DNA of 58,830 nt, taken from assembly GCA_013822245.1 (NCBI GenBank), contig PNKE01000077.1, positions 1 to 58,830 on the forward strand, written 5' to 3'. Of the stretch, positions 34,557-43,301 are shown one piece after another (position 1 is the stretch's first letter; each line of letters opens with the position of its first letter). Source of the stretch: Candidatus Solibacter sp. (GTDB taxonomy: Bacteria > Acidobacteriota > Terriglobia > Bryobacterales > Bryobacteraceae). The translations under genes were made by a program, and so were the position numbers. The notes under the pieces were generated by a model, which ran no database searches, was not told where the DNA came from, and saw nothing but the letters and a program-made list of their open reading frames with translations.

Positions 34557-34920
34557 ACGGGTGGGCGGCTCGCGGTCCGGTGCGACTCGTGGGACGGCAA
34601 GCCGCCCAATCCGATTCGAGCTTCCGGTTGCTCGCCTGAGGCGCCACGCACAGAAATGGCGCGGGAGGAGCTGGCTGGCGGCAACCGGGGTGATGGACGG
34701 CCCTTGACGCTTGTTTCCGGCAGGGGGAACAGGCGTCAGGGCCGGACCAGCGATCTTTTGACGGGCTCGCGGAAATTGCCCAAACAATGACCGCGGGGTT
34801 CCTCCGTGGATGCAGCGAGAGACGCAAGGCTCTCTCATCGACTCCTTCCCTTGCGGCGCCCCATCGCCGCTCGCGAGGCGGACTCACCTCCGAGGGTCCG
34901 CCTCAATTTTTCTCTCCCCA
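34557..34920 (+). ncRNA. Candidate structured RNA: nested inverted repeats ending in an intrinsic terminator
   Basis: This gap of 380 bases contains no convincing gene but several long inverted repeats. GGGCGGCT (34563-34570) pairs with AGCCGCCC (34600-34607) around an inner GTCC/GGAC. CCGGTTGC-t-CGCC near 34625 pairs with GGCGGCAACCGG near 34677 with one bulge, and encloses GCGCCA/TGGCGC. A stem of about 20 pairs with few defects spans 34698-34744 (CGGCCCT...AGGGCCG). GAGAG/CTCTC and CGCAAGG/CCTTGCG follow near 34830. The last element is a terminator oriented on the plus strand. It could be a stand-alone RNA or the long 3' untranslated region of the coiled-coil gene. It does not match the conserved cores of RNase P RNA or tmRNA that I know. 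Confidence 0.4.
34875..34911 (+). terminator. Rho-independent terminator
   Basis: A perfect nine-base stem GAGGCGGAC (34875-34883) and GTCCGCCTC (34896-34904) closes a 12-base loop and is followed by AATTTTT on the plus strand. It terminates transcription coming from the coiled-coil gene or from the structured block; on the minus strand no T-tract follows, so it does not serve the convergent prepilin peptidase gene. Confidence 0.8.
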
Positions 34921-34931
34921 CGATCGCCCGC

Positions 34932-35750
34932 CTACCAGATCCCGAGCGGCGAGGCGAAGGCGACGATCAGCCCGGCAACCCCCAGAAACGAGCCGAACGG
35001 CAGTTCGTAGGTCGCCGCGTCCTGATGGCTCAACTTGATCCAGGCCAAACCTGTCACCGCCCCGATCAACGAGCCAAGCATCAGAGTCAGCAGCGCCTGC
35101 TCGAATCCCAGAAACGCGCCCATGAACCCCAGCATCTTGATGTCACCATAGCCCAGCCCTTCCACCCCGCGAATCTTCTGATAGACCATCGCCATCAGCC
35201 AAAGCCCTGCTGGCAGCACAGCCGACGCCAGAATCGAGTCCGCCAGCGAGATCAGCCCGGCGGCCTCCCCGCTCAGAAACAGCCCCACAATTCCGGGCTG
35301 GATCGGAGCTACCGGCGCCAGCAAGATCCCCAGCGCCCAGCCCGACTTGGTGAACTCGTCCGGCAGAATCCGCGTCTCGATGTCGGTGAAGATCAACGCC
35401 ACCATCCAGGCGCCGAAAATCGACCACTTCAGCCCGGCCCATGTCGCCCCGTGCGCCGTCACGGCCAGGTAGAACAGCAGCCCGGTCAGCGCCTCCACCG
35501 CCGGGTAGCGCCACGAAATCGCCGCCTTGCAGGCCCGGCACCGCCCGCCAAGCAGGATGAAGCTCAGCAGCGGCACGTTGTCGTACCAGGCGATCCAGTT
35601 GCCGCAGCGCGGGCAGTGCGACCGCGGAATCACCACCGAATAGTCGTCGGGCAGCCTCGATATGCAGACGTTCAGGAAGCTGCCGAACAACAGCCCGAAG
35701 GCCGCCGCCAGCCAGCCCCAGCCCAGAGGTTGTGTGAGGATGTCGCTCAT
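34932..35750 (-). CDS. Type IV prepilin peptidase (PilD/TadV-like)
   Basis: Polytopic aspartic protease of 272 residues that cleaves, and in bifunctional members N-methylates, type IV pilin-like leader peptides at the inner membrane. The N-terminal domain has FGSFLNVCISRLP and two CxxC pairs (Cys46/49 and Cys71/74) typical of bifunctional PilD enzymes. Catalytic aspartates are Asp123 in FTDIETRILPD and Asp203 in GLGYGDIKMLG. The ATG at 35750 overlaps the upstream glycosyltransferase by four bases; a longer frame to 35822 lies inside that gene. It is the only prepilin peptidase in the window and may serve the Tad locus at 47917-54894. Confidence 0.92.
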   Translation of the reverse strand: MSDILTQPLGWGWLAAAFGLLFGSFLNVCISRLPDDYSVVIPRSHCPRCGNWIAWYDNVPLLSFILLGGRCRACKAAISWRYPAVEALTGLLFYLAVTAHGATWAGLKWSIFGAWMVALIFTDIETRILPDEFTKSGWALGILLAPVAPIQPGIVGLFLSGEAAGLISLADSILASAVLPAGLWLMAMVYQKIRGVEGLGYGDIKMLGFMGAFLGFEQALLTLMLGSLIGAVTGLAWIKLSHQDAATYELPFGSFLGVAGLIVAFASPLGIW

Positions 35751-36631
35751 CGGGCGATCTCGCGATAGATCTCCAGGGTACGACGGACGATGCGCTCCGC
35801 GTGGCACTCCCCGGTCACCCACTCCCGCGCCCGGCGCCCCATCGCCCGCGCCCGTTCCGGGTCCTCGATCAGGCTCCGCAGCGCGTCATCGATCTCCTCC
35901 GTCCCGTTTCCGACGCAGAAACCGTGCTCGCCGTGCCGGACCACTTCCGGCAGTCCGCCCACCCGGCTCGCCACCACCGGCACCCCATACGCCATCGCCA
36001 GCAGCGCCGCCGACCCAAGCCCCTCCATCCGGCTCAGATAAAGGAAGACGCTCGCCGTCCGCAATCCGGCTTCCAGGTCGGTCGTCAGATTCACCGGCGT
36101 GCGGATGGATCGCAGCAGTTCCCCGCCCTTCAACGGATCGTCCATGTCCAGCGCCGTAACCCCCCCCGTGTAATCGCTGACCACTGCCGGCGGGACGATC
36201 GCATCGCGCACGACGTGGATTTTCGGCTTTCCCACCCCGGCCGCGATCAACTGCGCCGCCGCGTATTCCGATACCGCCAGATACGCCGCCGCACGCGAGT
36301 ATTTCCACCGGTCCAGCCATCCCCGGCCCGGCGGGAACGCCACCCGCCGCGAAACCACGAACGGCCTTCGCGAACCGATCGCCGCCAGCGCATGCGACCG
36401 CCCGTCATGGCAATGAACAATCCCCACCCCGCCCGACCGTCGAAAAACCGCTGCCAGCGTAATTGGCCGCGCATCGAACCCTTCCGCCCCGGCAGCCTGA
36501 AGCAGCGGCCCGCCCGCGCGCGCCAGCAGCGTCTGTTCAACGCCCTGTTCGCGCAGCGCCCGCATCAGCAGCAGCACCTGCCGCTGCCCGCCCCGCAACT
36601 CCCGGCCCGTGTCCAGATGAAGAATCCGCAT
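35747..36631 (-). CDS. GT4-like (group 1) glycosyltransferase, short
   Basis: GT-B glycosyltransferase of 294 residues, shorter than the usual 350-400. The acceptor domain starts MRILHLDTGRELRGGQRQ and contains VHCHDGRSHALAA. The donor domain ends with the expected E-x7-E region, SRMEGLGSAALLAMAYGVPVVAS and GGLPEVV. The linker between the domains is shortened: after KIHVVRDAI the sequence soon reaches the donor site, so about 70 residues of the normal second Rossmann fold are absent. It overlaps the GT2 gene by one base (TGATG) and prepilin peptidase by four, pointing to one operon. Probable role in cell-surface saccharide synthesis. Confidence 0.82.
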   Translation of the reverse strand: MRILHLDTGRELRGGQRQVLLLMRALREQGVEQTLLARAGGPLLQAAGAEGFDARPITLAAVFRRSGGVGIVHCHDGRSHALAAIGSRRPFVVSRRVAFPPGRGWLDRWKYSRAAAYLAVSEYAAAQLIAAGVGKPKIHVVRDAIVPPAVVSDYTGGVTALDMDDPLKGGELLRSIRTPVNLTTDLEAGLRTASVFLYLSRMEGLGSAALLAMAYGVPVVASRVGGLPEVVRHGEHGFCVGNGTEEIDDALRSLIEDPERARAMGRRAREWVTGECHAERIVRRTLEIYREIAR

Positions 36632-37368
36632 CAGCTCATGAACCGTGCCTTGGCGTATTTGACGAACGTATAGATCGCCGCCATATGGGCGATCGCCAGC
36701 CCTTCAATGCCGTCCTGGAATCCCCGCTGGACGAAGTACGATTTGAAAAACGTCCACGGCGGATCGAACAGCAGTTGCCGGTAACCGACCGGTTTCTTAC
36801 GCGCCACGATCTCCTCGGCAGCCAGCGTCGTATAGCGGTCCATCGTCTTCAGGTGCTCGGAAAGCGACCCGCAGGTGTAGTGCAGCAGGTTGCCCTGCAG
36901 GTGGCCGGTCTTGCCCTTGCAGACCACGCTCTCGTGGACGTAATCGCCCTCCCAGTGCGCCTTGCGCCGGTCAAACAGGCGGATCTTGCGGTCCGGATAC
37001 CAGCCCGAATGCAGGATCCACCGCCCCAGATACTGCGCCAGCCGCGGAAACGTGTAGGCGTCGCACTCCGAGCCGTTCTTCTTGAGGCTCCAGATCTCGC
37101 CTTCCAGGTCTTCGCTCAAAGCCTCGTCGGCGTCGATCGACAGCACCCAGTCGTGCGTGGCCTGGCTCGATGCGTAGTTCTTCTGCCCTGAGTAGCCCCG
37201 CCAGTTGGCCTCCAGCACCCGCGCCCCGTAGCGCAAGGCGATCTCCACCGTACGGTCGGTTGAACCCGAATCCACCACCACGACCTCGTCGCAGCAGCGC
37301 AGGCTCTCGATCGCCCTCGGCAGGTTCAACTCTTCGTTGCAGGTGATGATTGTGGCCGATATCTTCAT
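36631..37368 (-). CDS. GT2 glycosyltransferase (WaaE/KdtX-like)
   Basis: GT-A glycosyltransferase of 245 residues. ISATIITCNEELNLPRAIES, EVVVVDSGSTDRTVEIA and the DxD-type SIDADEALSEDL are intact, and RKIRLFDRRKAHWEGDYVHE is typical of the WaaE/KdtX group that decorates the inner core of lipopolysaccharide. A C-terminal amphipathic or membrane-associated segment (WTFFKSYFVQRGFQDG) also fits that group. The ATG overlaps the site-2 protease stop by four bases. The exact sugar and acceptor cannot be told. Confidence 0.87.
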   Translation of the reverse strand: MKISATIITCNEELNLPRAIESLRCCDEVVVVDSGSTDRTVEIALRYGARVLEANWRGYSGQKNYASSQATHDWVLSIDADEALSEDLEGEIWSLKKNGSECDAYTFPRLAQYLGRWILHSGWYPDRKIRLFDRRKAHWEGDYVHESVVCKGKTGHLQGNLLHYTCGSLSEHLKTMDRYTTLAAEEIVARKKPVGYRQLLFDPPWTFFKSYFVQRGFQDGIEGLAIAHMAAIYTFVKYAKARFMS

Positions 37369-38219
37369 TGGCCAAGGACGCTCCGAGGGCTATTGTACTG
37401 GACCGGAGCGGCGATAAACGAGATGGCGAAGATCGCCGCGGTCAGCGCAAACAGCGCCAGCCGTCCCTTGCCCAGCCCGGACCGGCCAAAGACATGGAAG
37501 TGCTTCCTGCCGACGAAGAACAGCACAACGGCCCAGAACCACCACGGCCAGTAAACAAAGCCCAGCGGAACCATCAGCAGGATCGCCGCCAGCGCCACTT
37601 TCGAGTGCCATTCCCCGGCCACGGCATACACCAGGTGCCCGCCGTCCAGTTGCCCCACCGGCAGCAGGTTCAGCGCCGTCGCCAGCAATCCCACCCACGC
37701 CGCCCGCGCCACCGGGTGCAGGCTGATGTCCACCGGGTCGACGCCAGGAAACACGAAAGCCTCGGCCCACCGCATCAGCAGCGGCGTGCCGAAGCTGATC
37801 TCACCCATATTGCCGATGCCCGGCACAACTCTGGACAAAGCCAACCCGATGCCCAGCGCCGGCAGCACGAAGACGAACCCGGCCAGCGGTCCGGCAATGC
37901 CTATATCGAACAGTTCGCGCCGGCCGGCGATGGCCGACCGGAACCGAATAAACGCCCCGAAGGTCCCGATGAAGGTCGGCGCGGGCAGGAAATACGGCAG
38001 GCTGGCGCGCACCCCGTGCCACACGCAGGCGAAGTAGTGGCCAAACTCGTGAGCCAGCAGGATGCCCAGCAGGCTGATCGAGTACGGCAGGCCATGGATG
38101 AGCAGCCGCGGCGTTCGCCAGATGTCATAGAACACCGACCAGTCGCGATCCAGGTCGAAGGCGGGCAGGTTCTGGTCAAAATTGGTTTGCAGGCGCGAAC
38201 CCAGAGCTGTCGCCGTCAC
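37365..38219 (-). CDS. Site-2 protease family protein (M50 metallopeptidase)
   Basis: Intramembrane zinc protease with 284 residues from the first standard start (GTG 38219). The zinc motif HEFGH is at 57-61 and the second ligand is in NLLPVGQLDGGH. Several membrane helices surround them, and FLPAPTFIGTFGAFIRFRS lies between, as in the acidobacterial and cyanobacterial S2P group without PDZ domain. Upstream of the GTG the frame stays open and encodes KRLPLHILLFAATF, a hydrophobic helix often found at this place in relatives, but contains no ATG, GTG or TTG, so the real start is uncertain. It lies 74 bases after the HU gene and overlaps GT2. Substrate unknown. Confidence 0.88.
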   Translation of the reverse strand: MTATALGSRLQTNFDQNLPAFDLDRDWSVFYDIWRTPRLLIHGLPYSISLLGILLAHEFGHYFACVWHGVRASLPYFLPAPTFIGTFGAFIRFRSAIAGRRELFDIGIAGPLAGFVFVLPALGIGLALSRVVPGIGNMGEISFGTPLLMRWAEAFVFPGVDPVDISLHPVARAAWVGLLATALNLLPVGQLDGGHLVYAVAGEWHSKVALAAILLMVPLGFVYWPWWFWAVVLFFVGRKHFHVFGRSGLGKGRLALFALTAAIFAISFIAAPVQYNSPRSVLGQ

Positions 38220-38293
38220 AAAGGTGGCGGCGAACAGCAGGATATGCAGCGGTAAGCGCTTGGCGGTGGACGTGGGAGTTGGCTCCGGCGGCG

Positions 38294-38563
38294 TTAGTCG
38301 AGCGCCTGCAACTCTTTGCCCGGCTTGAAGCGGACCGCCTTGCCGGGCGGGATGGCCACTTCATCGCCCGTGCGCGGGTTGCGGCCGATGCCGGTCTTGC
38401 GCGGGCGGACCGTGAAGATGCCAAAGCCGCGCAACTCGATCCGCTCGCTCTGGGCCAAGGCGCGCTTCATGGACTCGAAGACGGTTTCCACAGCCATCTC
38501 GGCCTTGGTTTTGGTGATGCCGGTCCGGTTAACGACCTCGTTGACGATGTCGAGCTTGATCAA
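38294..38563 (-). CDS. HU/IHF-family DNA-binding protein
   Basis: Nucleoid protein of 89 residues. MIKLDIVNEVVNRTGITK, IELRGFGIF, GRNPRTGDEV and KPGKELQALD are the HU/IHF fold motifs. The start is a TTG at 38563: AGGGAGG lies five bases upstream and the protein then begins at the normal place. A longer frame to 38617 would add 18 residues that do not fit the family and lie across the promoter-proximal region. A near-consensus sigma70 promoter is 60-90 bases upstream, so this gene probably heads an operon with the site-2 protease, two glycosyltransferases and prepilin peptidase. Confidence 0.92.
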   Translation of the reverse strand: MIKLDIVNEVVNRTGITKTKAEMAVETVFESMKRALAQSERIELRGFGIFTVRPRKTGIGRNPRTGDEVAIPPGKAVRFKPGKELQALD

Positions 38564-38622
38564 GTCTGCCTCCCTGGGAGTTACCGGGTCGCCCGCCGGG
38601 CGCCGGTATGTTCGCAAAACTC

Positions 38623-38652
38623 ATGATATGATTAGGTTTTTCGGCTTGTCAA
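38623..38652 (-). promoter_or_regulatory. Sigma70-type promoter of the HU operon, with palindrome over the -35 box
   Basis: On the minus strand TTGACA (38652-38647) and TATCAT (38628-38623) are 18 bases apart. The -35 box lies in the centre of GGCTTGACAAGCC, a palindrome with five-base arms, which would suit a dimeric repressor. The start point would be near 38616, about 50 bases before the TTG codon. Confidence 0.7.
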
Positions 38653-38697
38653 GCCGGGACGTCAGGACCATTTCCACAAAACCAAGCGGAGACAGCA

Positions 38698-39168
38698 GTG
38701 GATCAGGAGAGTTTTAGACACGCGTGTGCCCGGTGGGCCACCGGTGTCTCCATCGCCACGGTCATGGGCACGGACCACCAGCCGCACGGGCTCACCGTCA
38801 GTTCTTTCACCATCGTCAGTTGGCATCCGCATCTCGTGTTGGTGTCCATCGACCACCGTTCGTCGTCATACCGCCACTTTGCCGTCGCTAACTCCTATAC
38901 GATTCATGTACTTGGAGACGACCAGGAAGACATCTCGATGCGCTTCGCCCGGCCCGGCGAAGACCGTTTCTCCGGCCTTGCCTGGACCCCCGGCGCCACC
39001 GGCGCGCCCCTCATCCCCGGCGCCCTGGCCGATTTCGACTGCGCCATCGTCGACCGCGTCAACGCCGGCGACCACACTCTCTTCATCGGTGAAGTGAAAA
39101 GGGCGGCCTCGCGTGAGGGCCGCCCCTTGGTTTATTTCAATCGCGCCTATCGCAGAATATCCGGCTAA
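38698..39168 (+). CDS. Flavin reductase-like domain protein
   Basis: FMN-binding split-barrel protein of 156 residues. FRHACARWATGVSIATVMG, HGLTVSSFTIVSWHPHLVLV and the C-terminal HTLFIGEVK and PLVYFNRAYRRISG match the flavin reductase (HpaC/RutF-like) family, which supplies reduced flavin to two-component monooxygenases or acts on other acceptors. No partner oxygenase is nearby. The start is GTG with GGAG six bases upstream. Its stop overlaps the stop of the convergent tpx gene. Confidence 0.88.
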   Translation: MDQESFRHACARWATGVSIATVMGTDHQPHGLTVSSFTIVSWHPHLVLVSIDHRSSSYRHFAVANSYTIHVLGDDQEDISMRFARPGEDRFSGLAWTPGATGAPLIPGALADFDCAIVDRVNAGDHTLFIGEVKRAASREGRPLVYFNRAYRRISG

Positions 39169-39671
39169 CCGGCCAATTCCCGCGCTTTCGCCAGCGCCGT
39201 CCCGTAATCCGGATGGTCGGCGACTTCAGGCACATACTCCGCATACTGGATCACGTTGTTCTGATCCACCACGAACAGCGCCCGCGACTCAATCCGCCAG
39301 TCCTTGATCAACGTGCCGTAGTTCTCGCCGAAGCTGGCGAACTTGTGGTCCGAGATCATCTTCACGTTGTCGACGCCGAAACTTGTGCACCAGCGGTTCT
39401 GCGCGAACGGCAGATCCACGCTCACCGTGTAGAAGTCGATGTTCGTGCTCTTCGCCGCTTCTTCATTGAATCGCTTGGTCTGGGCGTCGCACACCGGCGT
39501 GTCGAGCGACGGCACCACGCTGAACACGCGCACCTTGTTGCCCGTCGTAGCCAGCGTCACGGACTGCAACCCCTTATCGACGGCCTGGAATTCAGGCGCC
39601 GCGTCGCCGGCCGTCAACCCGGGTCCGGCCAACTCCAGCGGCCCGCCCTTGAATGTGGTCTGTCTTGACAT
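39165..39671 (-). CDS. tpx: Thiol peroxidase Tpx
   Basis: Atypical 2-Cys peroxiredoxin of 168 residues that reduces hydroperoxides with thioredoxin. The peroxidatic cysteine is Cys61 in PSLDTPVCDAQTKRF and the resolving cysteine Cys95 in QNRWCTSFG, the same positions as in E. coli Tpx. The ATG at 39671 is preceded by GAGGAG about six bases upstream; an open frame continuing to 40022 lies inside the next gene. It follows the DUF255 gene on the same strand by about 70 bases. Confidence 0.95.
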   Translation of the reverse strand: MSRQTTFKGGPLELAGPGLTAGDAAPEFQAVDKGLQSVTLATTGNKVRVFSVVPSLDTPVCDAQTKRFNEEAAKSTNIDFYTVSVDLPFAQNRWCTSFGVDNVKMISDHKFASFGENYGTLIKDWRIESRALFVVDQNNVIQYAEYVPEVADHPDYGTALAKARELAG

Positions 39672-39739
39672 GAAAGCTCCTCTGAATGACCGATTTAAAC
39701 CCTCGCCCCAGGCGTCGCGCCGGGAGCGTCTGACGTCCC

Positions 39740-41890
39740 CTAGTTTAGCAACTTCGCCAATTCGTCCGGCGTCGTCACCGGCGCCAGGCATGCGAAATCG
39801 CGGCAGACATAGGCGCAGGAATTGCCCGCCACCGGAGCCATCGCCGCTACCTCCGGGATCCACTTCGCCAGCGCCTCCCGGCATCCTCCATCCACCGCCG
39901 CCAGCAACGTTGCCTCCGGCAGAAACCGCCTTGCCGTGGCCGCCGCCAGGGTGTCCAACGCCTCGTCCCTGGTTTCGGCCGAAAACACCACCTGCGTCTT
40001 CGGCTCCAGATAGTGAATCCACGCCGACATCAACGCCGGCAACGCCGGACCCTGGTCGTTCAACCTCGACGCGAACGACTGCAACGCCCGCTCGGCCGCC
40101 TCCTGCAACTGCGCGTCACGCGTGTAATTGCCTAACCGCAGCAGCGCCATCACCAGCGACGAATTGCCCGCCGGTTCCGCCCCGTCATAGTCGTCCTTCA
40201 TGCGGATGATCACGTCCGGTGAGCGCCCTGATGTCGAGTAAAACCCGCCATTCTCCCGGTCCTCGAACTGCGCCACCGCCCGGCGCGCCAGATCCAACGC
40301 CGTCTCCAGATGCGACGGATCAAAGGTCGCCTCGTAGAGATCGATGAACGCCAGCGACACCAGCGCATGGTCGTCCAGAAACGCCGGCACCGCCGCCGAC
40401 CCATCTCTCCACCGCCGCAACAAACCGCCCGTCCCCGCCTCCCTCAGATTCGCCTCCATGAACGCCGCCGCGCGGGTGGCCGATTCCAGATACTTTTTCG
40501 CCAGCCCCGCGTCCACCGATTGAAACACCCTCGCCGCCAGCGCGAACGCCGAGATCATCATCCCGTTCCAGCCCGCCAGGATCTTATCGTCCAGGTGCGG
40601 CCGCGGCCGCTTGCCGCGCAACTCCAGCAGCTTTGCCGCCGATTCAGCCAGCACCTGCTCCACCTCTGCCCGCGACGCCCCGCGACGCCTCGCGATCTCT
40701 TCCACCTCCACCGCCTCGAACAGGATATTGCGCCCAGTAAACTCGCCGTGCGGATCCTCCACCGCGTTGCCCTGGTCGCGGCACCCATGGCGCTCCATGA
40801 ACCACGCCGCCGCCGGCTCGCCCAACGCCTCCCTGATCTCCGCCGCGGACCAAATGTAAAACGCACCCTCGCTCTTATCGTTCGGACGCGCCGCATCGGC
40901 CGCCGAATCGGCATCCTCGGCCGAATAGAATCCGCCTTCGGGATGTGTCAGCTCGCGCTGCACGTAGCCGAGAATCCGCGCTGCCACACCCGAATACAGC
41001 CTGTCTCCAGTGATCTGATAGGCCTCAAGATAGGCCACGGCGAGCTGGGCCTGATCGTAGAGCATCTTCTCGAAATGCGGAACGTGCCACCGTTCGTCCA
41101 CCGAATAGCGGTGAAATCCCCCGCCCAGATGGTCGTTCATGCCGCCCTTGGCCATCTCCCGAAGCGTGTGCAGCGCCATGTCCAGCGCCTCACCGTCGCC
41201 GATCCGCCGGTGATACCGGAACAGGAACTGAAAGACCGACGGTCGCGGGAACTTCGGCGCATGGCCAAACCCACCGAATCGCGCGTCGTACGTTCGCCGG
41301 AAATAGGCGTACGACCGCTCCAGAGCCGAGGTGTCCAGCACGTGGTTGCGATTCTCCACCGCCGCCGCCGACTCCAAATGCGCCGCCGCTCGCACGCCGG
41401 TTTCCATCAGGTCCTGACGCCTGGTGCTCCACGCCTCGGCGATCTGATCCAGAAGGTAGCCGAAGCCGGGCCGCCCATACCGGTTATCGGGCGGAAAATA
41501 CGTCCCGCCATAGAACGGTTTCAGCTCCGGCGTCAGGAACACCGACATCGGCCAGCCGCCGCTGCCCGTCGTCGCCTGCACGAATGCCATATACACCCGG
41601 TCGATGTCCGGCCGCTCCTCCCGGTCCAGTTTCACCGAGACGAAATGTTCGTTCAAAATCCGCGCCGTTGCTTCGCTTTCGAACGATTCGCGCTCCATCA
41701 CGTGGCACCAATGGCACGTCGAATAGCCGATCGAAAGGAAAATCGGCTTGTCCTCGGCACGCGCTTTCTTGAAAGCCTCCTCGCCCCACGCATACCAGTC
41801 CACCGGATTGTGGGCGTGCTGCAACAGATAGGGGCTGTTCTCGTGGATCAGGCGATTGGTGTGCGCAGGGCGTGACTGAGGCAGTGACAT
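39740..41890 (-). CDS. Thioredoxin-fold DUF255 protein (YyaL/SPATA20 family)
   Basis: Protein of 716 residues. [21 protein letters not shown] (start of the family signature), [19 protein letters not shown] with the redox CxxC at Cys59-Cys62, and [17 protein letters not shown] form the N-terminal thioredoxin-like domain. The remaining 500 residues form an alpha/alpha-barrel resembling glycan epimerases and hydrolases, with [30 protein letters not shown] split over two conserved blocks. The biochemical role of this widely conserved family is not settled. It lies next to tpx, so a thiol-redox link is possible. Confidence 0.92.
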   Translation of the reverse strand: MSLPQSRPAHTNRLIHENSPYLLQHAHNPVDWYAWGEEAFKKARAEDKPIFLSIGYSTCHWCHVMERESFESEATARILNEHFVSVKLDREERPDIDRVYMAFVQATTGSGGWPMSVFLTPELKPFYGGTYFPPDNRYGRPGFGYLLDQIAEAWSTRRQDLMETGVRAAAHLESAAAVENRNHVLDTSALERSYAYFRRTYDARFGGFGHAPKFPRPSVFQFLFRYHRRIGDGEALDMALHTLREMAKGGMNDHLGGGFHRYSVDERWHVPHFEKMLYDQAQLAVAYLEAYQITGDRLYSGVAARILGYVQRELTHPEGGFYSAEDADSAADAARPNDKSEGAFYIWSAAEIREALGEPAAAWFMERHGCRDQGNAVEDPHGEFTGRNILFEAVEVEEIARRRGASRAEVEQVLAESAAKLLELRGKRPRPHLDDKILAGWNGMMISAFALAARVFQSVDAGLAKKYLESATRAAAFMEANLREAGTGGLLRRWRDGSAAVPAFLDDHALVSLAFIDLYEATFDPSHLETALDLARRAVAQFEDRENGGFYSTSGRSPDVIIRMKDDYDGAEPAGNSSLVMALLRLGNYTRDAQLQEAAERALQSFASRLNDQGPALPALMSAWIHYLEPKTQVVFSAETRDEALDTLAAATARRFLPEATLLAAVDGGCREALAKWIPEVAAMAPVAGNSCAYVCRDFACLAPVTTPDELAKLLN

Positions 41891-41943
41891 GATAAGAAGG
41901 ATCGCGGCCTTGCGGCCGGGACAAGCTTAAGGAGGTTTGATTC

Positions 41944-43299
41944 ATGCCGGCGAGCGAAGGCTTCAAAAACAGGGCGCTTGAGGAATTGATCGAGTGGTTG
42001 CGCATCCCCAGCGTCTCTTCCCTGCCCGAACACAAGGCGGACGTCGAACGTGCGGCCGAATTCGTTCGCGCCGCCCTCGACAAGGCCGGCATGACGGCGA
42101 CCGGACTCATCCGCCGCGGCGACGGCCACCCCATGGTCTATGGCGAATGGCTAGGCGCGCCAGACAAACCCACCGTCCTGTTCTACGGCCACTACGACGT
42201 CCAGCCCACTGACCCGCTCGACGAATGGAAGTCGCCCCCCTTTGAACCCGAAATCCGCGGCGACGACATCTTCGGACGCGGCACGTCCGACGACAAGGGC
42301 CAGACCTGGATCCTCGTCAAAGCCGTTCAGTGGATGATCGAGCGCGACGGCCGCCTGCCCGTCAACGTCAAGTTCATCCTTGAAGGCGAAGAGGAAGCCG
42401 GCGGCGAAGCCATCACCGCCTATGTCGGCGAAAAGCCCGCCCAACTCGCCGCCGACGCCGTCGTCATCTGCGACACCGAAATGTTCGCCCCCGGGATGCC
42501 CACCATCTGCACCGGCCTGCGCGGCATCGTCTATGGCGAAATCCACGTCGAAGGCCCCCGGCAGGACCTCCACTCCGGCGTCTACGGCGGCGCCGCCCCC
42601 AACCCGCTGATGGCCGTCGCCGAGATCCTCACCGCACTCAAGGACCGCGACGGCCGCATCCTGATCCCCGGCTTCTACGGCCGCGTCGTCAAACCCTCGG
42701 CCGACGAACAGGCCGCCTGGGACTCTCTGCCCTTCAACGAGGCCGAATACCTCGAAAAGGAGGTAGGCTCCACATCACTGACTGGCGAGCCCGGCTTTTC
42801 GGTCTTTGAACGCACCTGGGCCCGCCCGACTTTCGAGGTCCACGGCATCAAGGGCGGCTTCACCGGCGAAGGCGCCAAGACCGTCATCCCGGCCCGCGCC
42901 GTCGCCAAGGTCAGCATGCGCCTGGTGGCCGATCAGTGCCCCGATGAGGCCGTCCGCCAGGCCGCCGCCGCCGTCGAGGCCGCCTGCCCCAAGGGCGTGA
43001 AAGCGAAGTTCGTTTTGCTCCACGGCGCCGGGCCTTCGCTGGTCGATACTTCGAACCGCTTCGTCCAGGCCTCTTCCTCGGCCATGGAAGAGGTCTTCGG
43101 GCGGAAAACCGTCTATATGCGGTCGGGCGGTTCAATCCCGATCGTCGGGACGTTCCTGGACAACATGGGCATCCCCAGCGTCCTGATGGGCTTCGGCCTG
43201 CCGGACGATAACATCCACTCGCCCAACGAGAAGTTCCATCTGCCGAACTTCTTCCGCGGCATCGACGCCGTCGCCCGCTTTCTCGAAAGACTGGGCTGA
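41944..43299 (+). CDS. M20-family dipeptidase/metallopeptidase
   Basis: Zinc peptidase of 451 residues. The metal-binding motifs are GHYDVQPTDP, GRGTSDDKGQ and LEGEEEAGG with the catalytic glutamate, then ICDTEMFAPG. The dimerisation domain begins near GEIHVEGPRQDLHSG, and the final zinc histidine is in DDNIHSPNEKF. This is the pattern of M20 dipeptidases that act on short peptides (CNDP-like). The ATG has a strong AGGAGG seven to eight bases upstream. It is divergent from the DUF255 gene and converges on the phosphoesterase gene with two bases between stops. Confidence 0.93.
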   Translation: MPASEGFKNRALEELIEWLRIPSVSSLPEHKADVERAAEFVRAALDKAGMTATGLIRRGDGHPMVYGEWLGAPDKPTVLFYGHYDVQPTDPLDEWKSPPFEPEIRGDDIFGRGTSDDKGQTWILVKAVQWMIERDGRLPVNVKFILEGEEEAGGEAITAYVGEKPAQLAADAVVICDTEMFAPGMPTICTGLRGIVYGEIHVEGPRQDLHSGVYGGAAPNPLMAVAEILTALKDRDGRILIPGFYGRVVKPSADEQAAWDSLPFNEAEYLEKEVGSTSLTGEPGFSVFERTWARPTFEVHGIKGGFTGEGAKTVIPARAVAKVSMRLVADQCPDEAVRQAAAAVEAACPKGVKAKFVLLHGAGPSLVDTSNRFVQASSSAMEEVFGRKTVYMRSGGSIPIVGTFLDNMGIPSVLMGFGLPDDNIHSPNEKFHLPNFFRGIDAVARFLERLG

Positions 43300-43301
43300 G
43301 C

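Noticed and set aside
34552-34931. RNase P RNA or tmRNA in the structured block
   Set aside because: Only short resemblances such as ACAGAAA were seen; the universally conserved core of RNase P RNA and the tRNA-like end of tmRNA are missing.
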